A DNA stretch of 64,000 nucleotides. Source: Tomitella fengzijianii. Its GTDB lineage: Bacteria > Actinomycetota > Actinomycetes > Mycobacteriales > Mycobacteriaceae. The position numbers and the translations under genes were made by a program. The notes beneath the pieces were generated by a model that saw nothing but the letters and a program-made list of their open reading frames with translations, searched no databases and had not been told where the DNA came from. Location of the stretch: positions 864,679-928,678 of the forward strand of contig NZ_CP041765.1 of assembly GCF_007559025.1 (NCBI RefSeq), given 5' to 3'. Every line of letters starts with the position of its first letter. Position 1 is the first letter of the stretch. Shown here piece by piece: positions 35,281 through 46,532 of this stretch.

Positions 35281-35307
35281 CTGGCACTCGCATGTATAGA
35301 GTGCTAG
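35281..35307. promoter_or_regulatory. CIRCE element (HrcA operator)
   Basis: CTGGCACTC, nine bases, then GAGTGCTAG. This is the heat-shock CIRCE inverted repeat (consensus TTAGCACTC-N9-GAGTGCTAA) with few changes. It lies about 130 bases upstream of groES, so HrcA repression of the groESL1 operon is expected. Confidence 0.92.
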
Positions 35308-35438
35308 TTGGTACCGAAGCGGTTCCGGCACCCGCGACGACGGGACTGCGTGACGCACCGATCCGACTACATTCGATCCGCGCCCGGCGGGGGACGACCC
35401 CGCGGGTGTGTATGACCACTGAAAGTGGAGGGCTCATC

Positions 35439-35738
35439 GTGGCGAGCGTGAACATCAAGCCGCTCGAGGACCGGATCCTCGTCAAGACCAACGAAGCGGA
35501 GACGACGACCGCCTCCGGCCTGGTCATCCCCGACACGGCGAAGGAGAAGCCCCAGGAGGGCACCGTCATCGCCGTGGGCCCCGGTCGCTGGGACGACGAG
35601 GGCGAGAACCGCATCCCCGTCGACGTGTCCGAGGGCGACACCGTCGTCTACAGCAAGTACGGCGGCACCGAGATCAACTACAAGGGCGAGGACTACCTCA
35701 TCCTGTCGGCGCGCGACGTCCTCGCGGTCATCGGCTAG
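35439..35738 (+). CDS. groES: co-chaperonin GroES
   Basis: 99 aa, the standard length. [13 protein letters not shown], the mobile loop [51 protein letters not shown] and [13 protein letters not shown] are all typical. GTG 35439 has GTGGAGGG six bases upstream, whereas the frame's first ATG lies before the CIRCE element. It caps the GroEL ring and is cotranscribed with groEL1. Confidence 0.97.
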   Translation: MASVNIKPLEDRILVKTNEAETTTASGLVIPDTAKEKPQEGTVIAVGPGRWDDEGENRIPVDVSEGDTVVYSKYGGTEINYKGEDYLILSARDVLAVIG

Positions 35739-35793
35739 CAGTTCCCCCGGGCGTCGGCCCGTACCGCATCGCGGTCCGGGCCGCAGCCTGTGA

Positions 35794-37491
<1,698 letters not shown>

Positions 37492-37516
37492 TCGCGGCAG
37501 CTGCCGCAGTGGCAGG

Positions 37517-37565
37517 ACGACCGTGGCCCGCGGGCACCGCACAGGTGCCCGCGGGCCACGGTCGT
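37517..37565. terminator. bidirectional terminator hairpin after groEL1
   Basis: Perfect 22-base arms at 37517-37538 and 37544-37565 around the five-base loop gcaca, followed by TTTCC. It lies between the convergent groEL1 and whiB genes and is one of the strongest structures in the window. Confidence 0.88.
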
Positions 37566-37630
37566 TTCCGCCTGCCGCGGGTCGTCCGGACCGCGGCAGG
37601 CGCCACCCGGCGGGGTGGGGATCGGGAGGG

Positions 37631-37936
37631 TCAGGAGGCGGCTCGGCCGGAGCGCGCGCGCCCGCGTTCCTTGATGATCGACAGGCGCTCGGATTCGGAC
37701 AGTCCACCCCAGATGCCGTACGGCTCCGCCATCGCCAGCGCATGCTCGCGGCATGTGACCAGCACCGGGCATTGCGCGCACAACTGCTTGGCGCGCTGTT
37801 CGCGCGCGGCGCGGGCATGGCCGCGCTCACCGTCGGGATGGAAGAAGACGGACGAGTCGACTCCCTGGCACAGGCCCTGCTGCTGCCAGTCCCAGTCGTC
37901 GACGAGAGGGCAGGGGATGGCGTGCGGGCGGCTCAT
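37631..37936 (-). CDS. whiB3: WhiB-family iron-sulfur regulator (WhiB3)
   Basis: 101 aa. The [4Fe-4S] ligands are the usual set: Cys23, then C53-x2-C56-x5-C62 (QLCAQCPVLVTC), with an additional Cys9. The GIWGGLSESER turn (74-84) and a basic C terminus KERGRARSGR follow. FFHPDGERG is typical of WhiB3. Its place beside groEL1 matches Rv3416. WhiB3 senses redox state and NO and binds the primary sigma factor. ATG 37936 has GGAGGTG upstream. Confidence 0.92.
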   Translation of the reverse strand: MSRPHAIPCPLVDDWDWQQQGLCQGVDSSVFFHPDGERGHARAAREQRAKQLCAQCPVLVTCREHALAMAEPYGIWGGLSESERLSIIKERGRARSGRAAS

Positions 37937-38282
37937 GGCACCTCCGTCGGTGATCGTTCCGGGCGGGTCTGTTGCGCGGCGGGTCCGCTGCGCGCCGTCC
38001 GGCCTTGGTTCGGGGCCATCCGGAGTGACACGCGGCACGACGTCGTCGGGCGTGCTGCCACTCTAAGCAGGTGCGGAAAATCGTGTCAAACGCCTGTGTG
38101 TCACTCGCGGGAGGATTCGCAGCGGACAACCGGAGGATCGTGGGTGCGCGATCCCAACATCTGAAACGCACCATCGCCTGTTGGGGCCGTGCCGGATCCC
38201 TTCGGGGCGCTCGTGCACACTCGGCGGAAACAGACGGGGCGGTGCGGACGGGGCCGTCCACGCGACGACGAGGACGGTGCGG
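37937..38282. promoter_or_regulatory. divergent region with a likely whiB3 promoter
   Basis: 346 bases without a gene. On the reverse strand TTGACA (complement of 38084-38089), 17 bases, then TTAGAG (complement of 38061-38066) forms a fair promoter for whiB3 with a leader of about 125 bases. No comparable signal is evident for the rightward gene. Confidence 0.4.
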
Positions 38283-39254
38283 ATGATGCCTGCATGGACG
38301 GAGGCCGGCGGCGCGGATCCGGACGTGGTGCCGGAGGGGGCCGATGCGCGTGCCCGCCTTCTGCACTCGGCCGCGTTCGGGGACGGGCCCGCGAGCATTG
38401 CGGGGCGCATCGGCGACGGTGCCGCGCCGCCCGTCGATGGCCCCAGGCGCGGACTTCCCGCCGCGCGCACGCCGCGTGAGCTCTGGTGGCGGGCGGTGGC
38501 GCACTCGGGGGCCGGGTTCTACGCCCGGGCCGGCAGCGATCTGGCTGTTCTGACGGCAGCGGGGGCCGGGGCGGGATGGGACGCGCTGGCCGCGTCGACC
38601 GCCGCCTCGCTGCTTCGGCAGATGGGCTGCCACGAGCGGGCGGCCGTCCTCGACGGCCGCGCGCTGGCGCGGCTCGCCGGCGCCGGACCCGCCGCGGCCG
38701 GACCGGTTGCCGGGCATGCCCGCGCGGATGCCCTGACGGGGCTCGCGGCGGATCGCCTGGGGCGCGGAGATTGGCGCACGGCGCAGCGGCTTCTGACCCG
38801 ATGCCGGGCGCTGCTCGAACCCGAGGGCCCCCGGAAGGCGCGGGGCGCGTGCGCGGCGCCCCGATTGCTGTTGCGCGTGCACTGGGTGACGGCGGAGACC
38901 GCGATGACGGCGGGCGACGCGGCCTCGGCGGTCGCCGCGGCGCGCGCCGCGCAGGAGATGCTGGACGCCGGGGCGTTCCCCTCCGAGCGGCACCGGGTGA
39001 AGACTCTGCTCGTCGCGGCGGCGGCGGAGGCGGTGGCGGGCAGGCCCGTCCCGGCGGCCGGCATGGCGTCGCGTGCGCATGCCGCCGCCCGGTCGGCGGG
39101 GCTGGTCCCGCTCCGGTGGGCGGCCGCCATGCTTCTCGCAGGCGTGACGGAGAACCCGACCGCCGCCACGGCCGAATCCGACGTGCGGGCGTGCCACGAC
39201 GTCCTGGCCGTCCGCGGAGGCGACGATCCGCGCCTGATGAGAGGCGGTCTTTGA
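38283..39254 (+). CDS. hypothetical protein, positional counterpart of Rv3415c
   Basis: 323 aa, predominantly alanine/arginine-rich helices that look like degenerate TPR-type repeats (for example WDALAASTAASLLRQMGCHERAAVLDGRALARL, described at about residues 99-131, and a similar block near 225). No catalytic motif, membrane segment or signal peptide is seen. It sits between whiB3 and sigD, as in M. tuberculosis, so the gene is conserved by position. ATG 38283 or 38286 are possible starts. Function unknown. Confidence 0.72.
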   Translation: MMPAWTEAGGADPDVVPEGADARARLLHSAAFGDGPASIAGRIGDGAAPPVDGPRRGLPAARTPRELWWRAVAHSGAGFYARAGSDLAVLTAAGAGAGWDALAASTAASLLRQMGCHERAAVLDGRALARLAGAGPAAAGPVAGHARADALTGLAADRLGRGDWRTAQRLLTRCRALLEPEGPRKARGACAAPRLLLRVHWVTAETAMTAGDAASAVAAARAAQEMLDAGAFPSERHRVKTLLVAAAAEAVAGRPVPAAGMASRAHAAARSAGLVPLRWAAAMLLAGVTENPTAATAESDVRACHDVLAVRGGDDPRLMRGGL

Positions 39255-39436
39255 GCCTCCGGGACCCACGTCCCAGGCGGCCGTGGAGACCCTGGAGACG
39301 CGAACACGGCGCGGCGCGGAGGTGCCACAGTGCACCGCGGCGCACCCCCGGCCGATAGGGTGGGGCAGGACAATCGACTTGAAACATGCATCGCCGCTGT
39401 TCGCCGGCGGGGCGAGGACTGGGGCTTGAAGGCACG

Positions 39437-40042
39437 ATGACGCGACCGGACGACGAGGTATCCCGGGATGTCGCGGATGCCGTGGCGGGTGATCGCGCCG
39501 CTCTGCATCGGCTGCTGACCGAGATCCGCCCCCTCGTCGTACGTTACTGCCGCGCCCGGGTGGGTTTCGCCGAACGCGGTTTCGGCTCGGCGGACGACGT
39601 GGCGCAGGAAGTGTGCATGGCGGTGGTGACGGCGCTGCCGCGCTACAAGGATCAGGGCAAGCCGTTCATGGCGTTCGTCTACGGGATCGCCTCGCATAAG
39701 GTCGCGGACGCGCACCGTTCCTCCGCGCGTAACAAATCGGAGCCCACCGCAGATATACCGGATGAGATCGGGCGCAATGGTGTCCAGGACGGCACGTACC
39801 TGGACCCGGAGCAGTCGTATCTGGATGCGGAATCCCGTGTGCGGGTGGAGCGGCTCCTCGAGGGGCTGCCGAGCAAGCAACGCGAGATCGTCGTTCTTCG
39901 ATTGATCGTCGGGATGTCCGCGGAGGAGACGGCGGCTGCGGTGGGCAGTACCGCCGGTGCGGTGCGCGTGGCCCAGCACAGGGCGCTCGCGAAGCTGAGG
40001 AATTCTTTTGGAGAGGCGGGTGAGCAGGGTGTCCGAGCGTGA
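39437..40042 (+). CDS. sigD: ECF sigma factor SigD
   Basis: 201 aa. Region 2 reads LLTEIRPLVVRYCRARVG...SADDVAQEVCMAVVTALPRYKDQGKPFMAFVYGIASHKVADAHR; region 4 reads LPSKQREIVVLRLIVGMSAEETAAAVGSTAGAVRVAQHRALAKLR. Position and sequence fit mycobacterial SigD, linked to stationary phase and cell-envelope genes. ATG 39437. The rsdA gene overlaps its 3' end by 23 bases, so the sigma factor and its inhibitor are made together. Confidence 0.93.
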   Translation: MTRPDDEVSRDVADAVAGDRAALHRLLTEIRPLVVRYCRARVGFAERGFGSADDVAQEVCMAVVTALPRYKDQGKPFMAFVYGIASHKVADAHRSSARNKSEPTADIPDEIGRNGVQDGTYLDPEQSYLDAESRVRVERLLEGLPSKQREIVVLRLIVGMSAEETAAAVGSTAGAVRVAQHRALAKLRNSFGEAGEQGVRA

Positions 40043-41006
40043 CAGCGCGACGGGCGACGAGTCCCCGGGGTCGGACCTCGCCGCCATCCTGCGCGATGAT
40101 GAGTTCATCGAATCGATACTCCGCGGCGGCGAAGTGCCGGCCGATGGGGACGGCGAGGCCGAGCTCGCAGTGCTGTTCTCGAGCGCCCGCCATCAGGTCG
40201 TGAACACGCCGATGCCGGGCATGCCGTCGGAGGACGAGCTCGCCGCCGCTCTGGCGTCGGGGGTCGCGGAGGCGGGCGGGGGTGCAGTGGTTCCGCTGCG
40301 CCGGAGCCGCCGGCACCGCTGGATGACGACGGTGACCGCAGGCGCGGCCTCGGTCGCGGTGCTGCTCGGCGGCATCGCGGTGGCAGGGCATTTCCTGGGG
40401 GCGGGCGAGCCGGTCGGACACAGTTCGGAGGACTTCGTCACCGCGGCCAGCATCCGCGACGATCTGGCCCACGCGAAGAACCTGCTGGCCAAGGGGGATC
40501 TGCAGGGCGCCCTGGCGATCCTCGATTCGGCCACGGCGAAGATGGACAAGATCCGCGGGGACTCCGCCTTCAACGAGCTCGACGACACCCGCGTCGACCT
40601 CTGGGCGCAGGCCACAGGGCGGCCGAAATCCGAGGCGCCGGCGGTGGGTGCGGACGCGCCCGCCCCGGCCCCTGCACCCACGAGCACGGTCGCGCCGCCG
40701 ACCCCGCCGCCCCCGCCGCCGTCCATCGGCATCGAAGGCGTGCCAGGCCTGCCGAACATCACCGTGCCGCTGCCGCAGATTCAGCTGCCGCAGCTGCCGC
40801 CGGTGCAGATCCCGCAGTTGCCGTTGCCCCAGGCGCCGAAGCCGCCGGCGACCACCACGCCGGCGCCGACGACCACGCCGACTCCCACGCCGACGGAGAC
40901 GCCGGCGCCGTCATCCAGCGCCGACCAGCCGCCGCCGGTGATCTTGGAGGCGCCGACGCCCACCGGGAACGAGCAGAAGCAGCTGACGGATCTCGACCCG
41001 AACTGA
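40020..41006 (+). CDS. rsdA: anti-sigma-D factor RsdA
   Basis: 328 aa single-pass membrane protein. The N-terminal cytoplasmic part has SDLAAILRDDEFIESILRGG, the RsdA sigma-binding helix, and HRWMTTVTAGAASVAVLLGGIAVAGHFL is the membrane segment. The outside part is a helical piece (DDLAHAKNLLAKGDLQGALAILD) and then about 120 residues rich in proline and Pro-Gln/Thr repeats, probably reaching into the cell wall. Possible starts are TTG 40008, GTG 40020 and GTG 40029; GGAGAGG suits 40020 or 40029. In mycobacteria regulated proteolysis releases SigD. Confidence 0.9.
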   Translation: MSRVSERDSATGDESPGSDLAAILRDDEFIESILRGGEVPADGDGEAELAVLFSSARHQVVNTPMPGMPSEDELAAALASGVAEAGGGAVVPLRRSRRHRWMTTVTAGAASVAVLLGGIAVAGHFLGAGEPVGHSSEDFVTAASIRDDLAHAKNLLAKGDLQGALAILDSATAKMDKIRGDSAFNELDDTRVDLWAQATGRPKSEAPAVGADAPAPAPAPTSTVAPPTPPPPPPSIGIEGVPGLPNITVPLPQIQLPQLPPVQIPQLPLPQAPKPPATTTPAPTTTPTPTPTETPAPSSSADQPPPVILEAPTPTGNEQKQLTDLDPN

Positions 41007-41075
41007 CGAGCGGTGAGTGGGTCCCGATCGGTCGGATCGGGTCACGGGTCGACCCGCGTGGGAAAAGTGCACAAC

Positions 41076-41122
41076 ACGGCGATCGCCGCCGCGCCCTGAG
41101 TGGGCGTGGCGGCGATCGTCGT
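41076..41122. terminator. hairpin between convergent rsdA and DUF5319 genes
   Basis: 21-base arms (41076-41096 and 41102-41122) with two mismatches around the loop tgagt. It is followed by no U-tract. Probably terminates both transcripts. Confidence 0.7.
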
Positions 41123-41163
41123 GAAGCGGAAGATCCGGGTGAATCCGGGAACGGCCGGACGGC

Positions 41164-41571
41164 TCAGATGTCGTGGCCGTCGCTGAACAGCGAAGCGTCG
41201 TTCATCGCGGCATCCGCGTATCCGCGGCAGTAGTCCCAGGTGACGTAGTCTTCAGGCTGCGGGTCGAAGGCCGGCTCGTGCGGGCGCACGCTGCCGTCGA
41301 CCAGCAACTGCATGAGGTTGGCACGCAGCATCTCCCAGTCATGGAAGTGGTCGTCGTGGCAGTCCTCGCAGGCGATGACCAGGCCGCGCACTCCGCGGTG
41401 GCCCAGCAGCGCCTCGTAGACCGCGAGGTCGGCCAAGTCCTCCTCGACGGCCAGGCGTTCATGGGCGTCGAGCGGCTGGGCCGGTTCCTGGGAGTCGAAG
41501 GCCGCGGCGGGATCGGCGGGGTCGCCCGCGAACGGATCCGGCGGCAGGCCGGGCGGCAGATGCTCGTGCAC
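41164..41571 (-). CDS. DUF5319 family protein (Rv3412-like)
   Basis: 135 aa. MHEHLPPGLPPDPFAGDP at the N terminus and VTWDYCRGYADA near the end match, as I recall, Rv3412. A CEDC pair followed by HDDHFHDW suggests a metal or redox site. The start is taken as GTG 41571 because the family begins with this MH-HLPPGLPPDPF pattern; the frame extends upstream to 41775 without support. Function unknown; conserved beside guaB2 in Mycobacteriales. Confidence 0.85.
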   Translation of the reverse strand: MHEHLPPGLPPDPFAGDPADPAAAFDSQEPAQPLDAHERLAVEEDLADLAVYEALLGHRGVRGLVIACEDCHDDHFHDWEMLRANLMQLLVDGSVRPHEPAFDPQPEDYVTWDYCRGYADAAMNDASLFSDGHDI

Positions 41572-41657
41572 GATGCCCACGGTACTTGGGGAGCACCCGA
41601 ACCCGCCACCGCAGTCCCGCAATGCGCGCGTCGCGGAGACGGGCCGTGCGCCTGTAG

Positions 41658-43346
<1,689 letters not shown>

Positions 43347-43449
43347 CCGGCGGTGCGCCGAGGTGCGCGCCGCGGCGGCATAATGGACGGTCGGCGGCCG
43401 CCACGTGAGGTGGCCGCCGTGCTCTTCGGAACCAGGAAAGGGGACACGC

Positions 43450-44589
43450 GTGCGTGACCTCGTGGAGATCGGCATCGGGCGCATCGCCCGGCGCACCTAC
43501 CAGCTCGAGGACATCGACATCGTCCCCTCACGCCGCACGCGCTCGGCGAGGGACGTGTCCACGGCCTGGCAGATGGACGCCTACAGGTTCGACATCCCGC
43601 TGCTCGCGCACCCCACCGACGCGCTCGTCTCGCCGCAGTTCGCGGTGGAGATGGGCAAACGCGGCGGGCTGGGCGTGCTCAACGGCGAGGGGCTGTGGGC
43701 ACGGCACCGCGACGTCGAGGACAAGCTCGCGCAGCTGATCGAGGTCGCCCAGGGCGAGGACGGTGAGGACGCGGCCATCCGCATGCTGCAGCGGCTGCAC
43801 GCCGCGCCGGTGGACCCCGACCTCCTGGGGGAGGCGGTGGGCGCCATCCGCGATTCCGGTGTCACGACGGCCGTGCGCGTGAGCCCGCAGAACGCCGCCG
43901 CGCTCACCCCGCACATCGTCGCCGCGGGGGTGGACCTGCTGTTCATCCACGGCACGATCATCTCCGCCGAGCACGTGGGCGCGGGGGAGGCCGAGCCGCT
44001 CAACCTGAAGACGTTCATCAACGAGCTCGACGTCCCCGTGGTGGCGGGCGGCGTCAGCGACCACCTCACCGCGCTGCACCTGATGCGGACGGGCGCGGCC
44101 GGCGTCATCGTGGGCTACGGGGCGGCCGACGGGGTCACCACCAGCGGCGAGGTGCTGGGCATGGGCGTGCCGATGGCCACCGCCATCGCCGACGCCGCCG
44201 CGGCCCGCCGCGACTACCTGGACGAGACCGGCGGCCGGTACGTGCACGTCATCGCAGACGGCGACATCCACACCTCGGGCGACGTCGCGAAGGCCATCGC
44301 GTGCGGCGCCGACGCGGCGGTCCTGGGGACCCCGCTGGCGCTCGCGGAGGAGGCCCCGGGCAAGGGCTGGTACTGGCCGACGGTGGCGGCGCACCCGTCC
44401 ATGCCGCGCGGCGCCATCGTGCCCGTCACCTTCGACGACCGCCCGAGCCTCGACACCGTGCTCGGCGGTCCGGCGGACGACCCGTTCGGCTCGCTCAACC
44501 TGGTGGGCGGCCTGCGGCGCTCGATGGCGAAGTCCGGGTACTCCGACCTCAAGGAGTTCCAGCGGGTCGAGCTGAGCGTGCGCGGATAG
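43450..44589 (+). CDS. guaB3: GuaB3 family IMP dehydrogenase-related protein
   Basis: 379 aa. MRDLVEIGIGRIARRTYQLEDIDIVPSRRTRS is the diagnostic N terminus of GuaB3. The barrel is kept (PLLAHPTDALVSPQFAVEMGKRGGLGVLNGEG, VHVIADGDIHTSGDVAKAIACGADAAVLGTPLA), but CBS domains are absent and the active-site cysteine loop is replaced, with FIHGTIISAEHVG in the corresponding area. The enzymatic role is unsettled. GTG 43450 has AGGAAAGGGG upstream. Confidence 0.93.
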   Translation: MRDLVEIGIGRIARRTYQLEDIDIVPSRRTRSARDVSTAWQMDAYRFDIPLLAHPTDALVSPQFAVEMGKRGGLGVLNGEGLWARHRDVEDKLAQLIEVAQGEDGEDAAIRMLQRLHAAPVDPDLLGEAVGAIRDSGVTTAVRVSPQNAAALTPHIVAAGVDLLFIHGTIISAEHVGAGEAEPLNLKTFINELDVPVVAGGVSDHLTALHLMRTGAAGVIVGYGAADGVTTSGEVLGMGVPMATAIADAAAARRDYLDETGGRYVHVIADGDIHTSGDVAKAIACGADAAVLGTPLALAEEAPGKGWYWPTVAAHPSMPRGAIVPVTFDDRPSLDTVLGGPADDPFGSLNLVGGLRRSMAKSGYSDLKEFQRVELSVRG

Positions 44590-44725
44590 GGCGATCGGGC
44601 CGGGTGGCGCCGGAAGCCTCCCGCCTTGCCGACTGTGAACGACGGCACACATATACCCGGTACCTGACGTTATAGTAAGCTCCGCTCCACGGACTCAGGG
44701 CAGTGGTCGATGTGGAGGCAGCGCG

Positions 44726-46444
44726 ATGGCACCAGGCGTGGACGGGCCGGACTACGACGTGGTGGTCGTCGGGTCGGGATTCGGGGGCAGCGTCAGCGCG
44801 CTCCGCCTGACCGAGAAGGGCTACTCCGTGGGAGTCCTCGAGGCGGGGCGCCGCTACGCCGACGACGAGTTCGCCGCCACCAGCTGGGACCTCAAGAAGT
44901 TCCTCTGGGCTCCGCGGCTCGGCTGCTACGGGGTGCAACGCGTCCACATGCTGCGCGACTGCCTCATCCTCGCGGGCGCCGGCGTGGGCGGCGGTTCTCT
45001 GAATTACGCGAACACCCTCTACAAGCCCACCGGGCCGTTCTTCAACGACCCGCAGTGGGCGCACATCACCGACTGGGAGGACGAGCTCACCCCCTTCTAC
45101 GAGCAGGGCCGGCGGATGCTCGGGGTGGTGCAGAACCCCACGATGACGCCCGCCGACGAGGTCATCAAGTCGGTGGCCGACGACATGGGCGCGGGCGACA
45201 CGTTCATCCAGACGCCGGTGGGCGTGTACTTCGGCGAGGCCGGAAAGACGGTGGACGACCCGTACTTCGGCGGCGTCGGGCCCGCCCGCACCGGGTGCAT
45301 CGAGTGCGGCGAATGCATGACGGGATGCCGGCACGGCGCCAAGAACACGCTGGTCAAAAACTATCTGGGACTGGCCGAGCGGGCCGGCGCCAAGGTGCAC
45401 CCCATGACCACCGTCACCGCCGTGCGCCGGCGGGCCGACGGGCTGTGGGAGATCTCCAGCGAGCGCACCGGCGCCTGGGTGCGCAAGCAGCGCCGCACGT
45501 TCACCGCCGCCAACGTGGTCCTCGCCGCGGGCACCTGGGGCACCCAGAACCTCTTGCATGCGATGCGTGACACGGGCACGCTGCCCGGGCTTTCGGGCAA
45601 GCTCGGCGAGCTCACCCGCACCAACTCGGAGTCCATCGTGGGCGCGGGCAAGTTCGCGGTGGACCCGGAGAGGGATCTGACCAAGGGCGTCGCCATCACC
45701 TCGTCGTTCCATCCGACGGACGACACCCACATCGAGCCGGTCCGCTATGGCAAGGGCTCCAACGCGATGGGGCTGCTGCAGACGCTCATGACCGACGGCG
45801 GCGGGCCGATTCCGCGCTGGCTCAAGCTGCTCCTGCTGATCCTGCGCCACCCGCTGATGACCCTGCGCATGCTCAACGTGCGGCGGTGGTCGGAGCGCAC
45901 GATCATCGCGCTGGTCATGCAGAACCTCGACAATTCCATCACGACGTTCACCAAGCGGGGGCTGCTGCGGCGGCGGCACATCAGCAGCCGCCAGGGCCAC
46001 GGCGAACCCAACCCGTCGTGGATCCCCGCGGGCAACGAGGCCACGCGGCGGATCGCCGACAAGATCGACGGCATCGCGGGCGGCACCTGGGGCGAGATCT
46101 TCAACATCCCGCTCACCGCGCACTTTCTGGGCGGCGCGGTGATCGGTGACGGGCCGGACGACGGTGTGATCGACCCGTACCACCGGGTGCACGGGTATCC
46201 GACGATGTACGTGGTGGACGGCGCGGCTGTGTCGGCCAACCTGGGCGTCAACCCGTCGCTCACCATCACCGCGCAGGCGGAGCGTGCAGCTTCGATGTGG
46301 CCGAACAAGGGCGAGGCCGACGCGCGGCCGCCCCAGGGCGAGGGCTACCGGCGCATCCGGCCGGTGGCGCCCCGCAGCCCGTTCGTCCCGGCGGACGCGC
46401 CCGGAGCGCTGCGGTTGCCGATCACGCCGATCCAGGCGAGCTGA
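44726..46444 (+). CDS. choD: GMC oxidoreductase, ChoD-type (putative cholesterol oxidase)
   Basis: 572 aa FAD-dependent oxidoreductase. FAD motif DVVVVGSGFGGSVSALRL, GAGVGGGSLNYANTLY, a CIECGECMTGCRHGAKNTLVKNY block with four cysteines, VVLAAGTWGTQNLLH, HFLGGAVIGDGPDDGVIDPYHRVHGYPTMYVVDGAAVSANLGVNPSLTITAQAER-type C terminus (about residues 470-530). It matches mycobacterial ChoD (Rv3409c), whose oxidation of cholesterol is doubted. ATG 44726 has GGAGG seven bases upstream; TATAGT at 44671 may be a -10 element. Confidence 0.9.
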   Translation: MAPGVDGPDYDVVVVGSGFGGSVSALRLTEKGYSVGVLEAGRRYADDEFAATSWDLKKFLWAPRLGCYGVQRVHMLRDCLILAGAGVGGGSLNYANTLYKPTGPFFNDPQWAHITDWEDELTPFYEQGRRMLGVVQNPTMTPADEVIKSVADDMGAGDTFIQTPVGVYFGEAGKTVDDPYFGGVGPARTGCIECGECMTGCRHGAKNTLVKNYLGLAERAGAKVHPMTTVTAVRRRADGLWEISSERTGAWVRKQRRTFTAANVVLAAGTWGTQNLLHAMRDTGTLPGLSGKLGELTRTNSESIVGAGKFAVDPERDLTKGVAITSSFHPTDDTHIEPVRYGKGSNAMGLLQTLMTDGGGPIPRWLKLLLLILRHPLMTLRMLNVRRWSERTIIALVMQNLDNSITTFTKRGLLRRRHISSRQGHGEPNPSWIPAGNEATRRIADKIDGIAGGTWGEIFNIPLTAHFLGGAVIGDGPDDGVIDPYHRVHGYPTMYVVDGAAVSANLGVNPSLTITAQAERAASMWPNKGEADARPPQGEGYRRIRPVAPRSPFVPADAPGALRLPITPIQAS

Positions 46445-46532
46445 CCGGGGCCGACGCCGTGCGGCCGGCGGGACGGCCGTGTCTGTGATCGGGGTAATGG
46501 GGCGAGAGGCGGCGGGCAGGCACAATCGGGCC

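Noticed and set aside
40640-40960. Pro-Gln/Thr repeats in rsdA as a DNA repeat element
   Set aside because: The repetition is in the encoded protein, typical of wall-spanning linkers, and not an independent element.
44641-44690. KstR-type operator before choD
   Set aside because: The expected AAC-N2-GTT-containing palindrome is absent; only a possible -10 TATAGT is seen.
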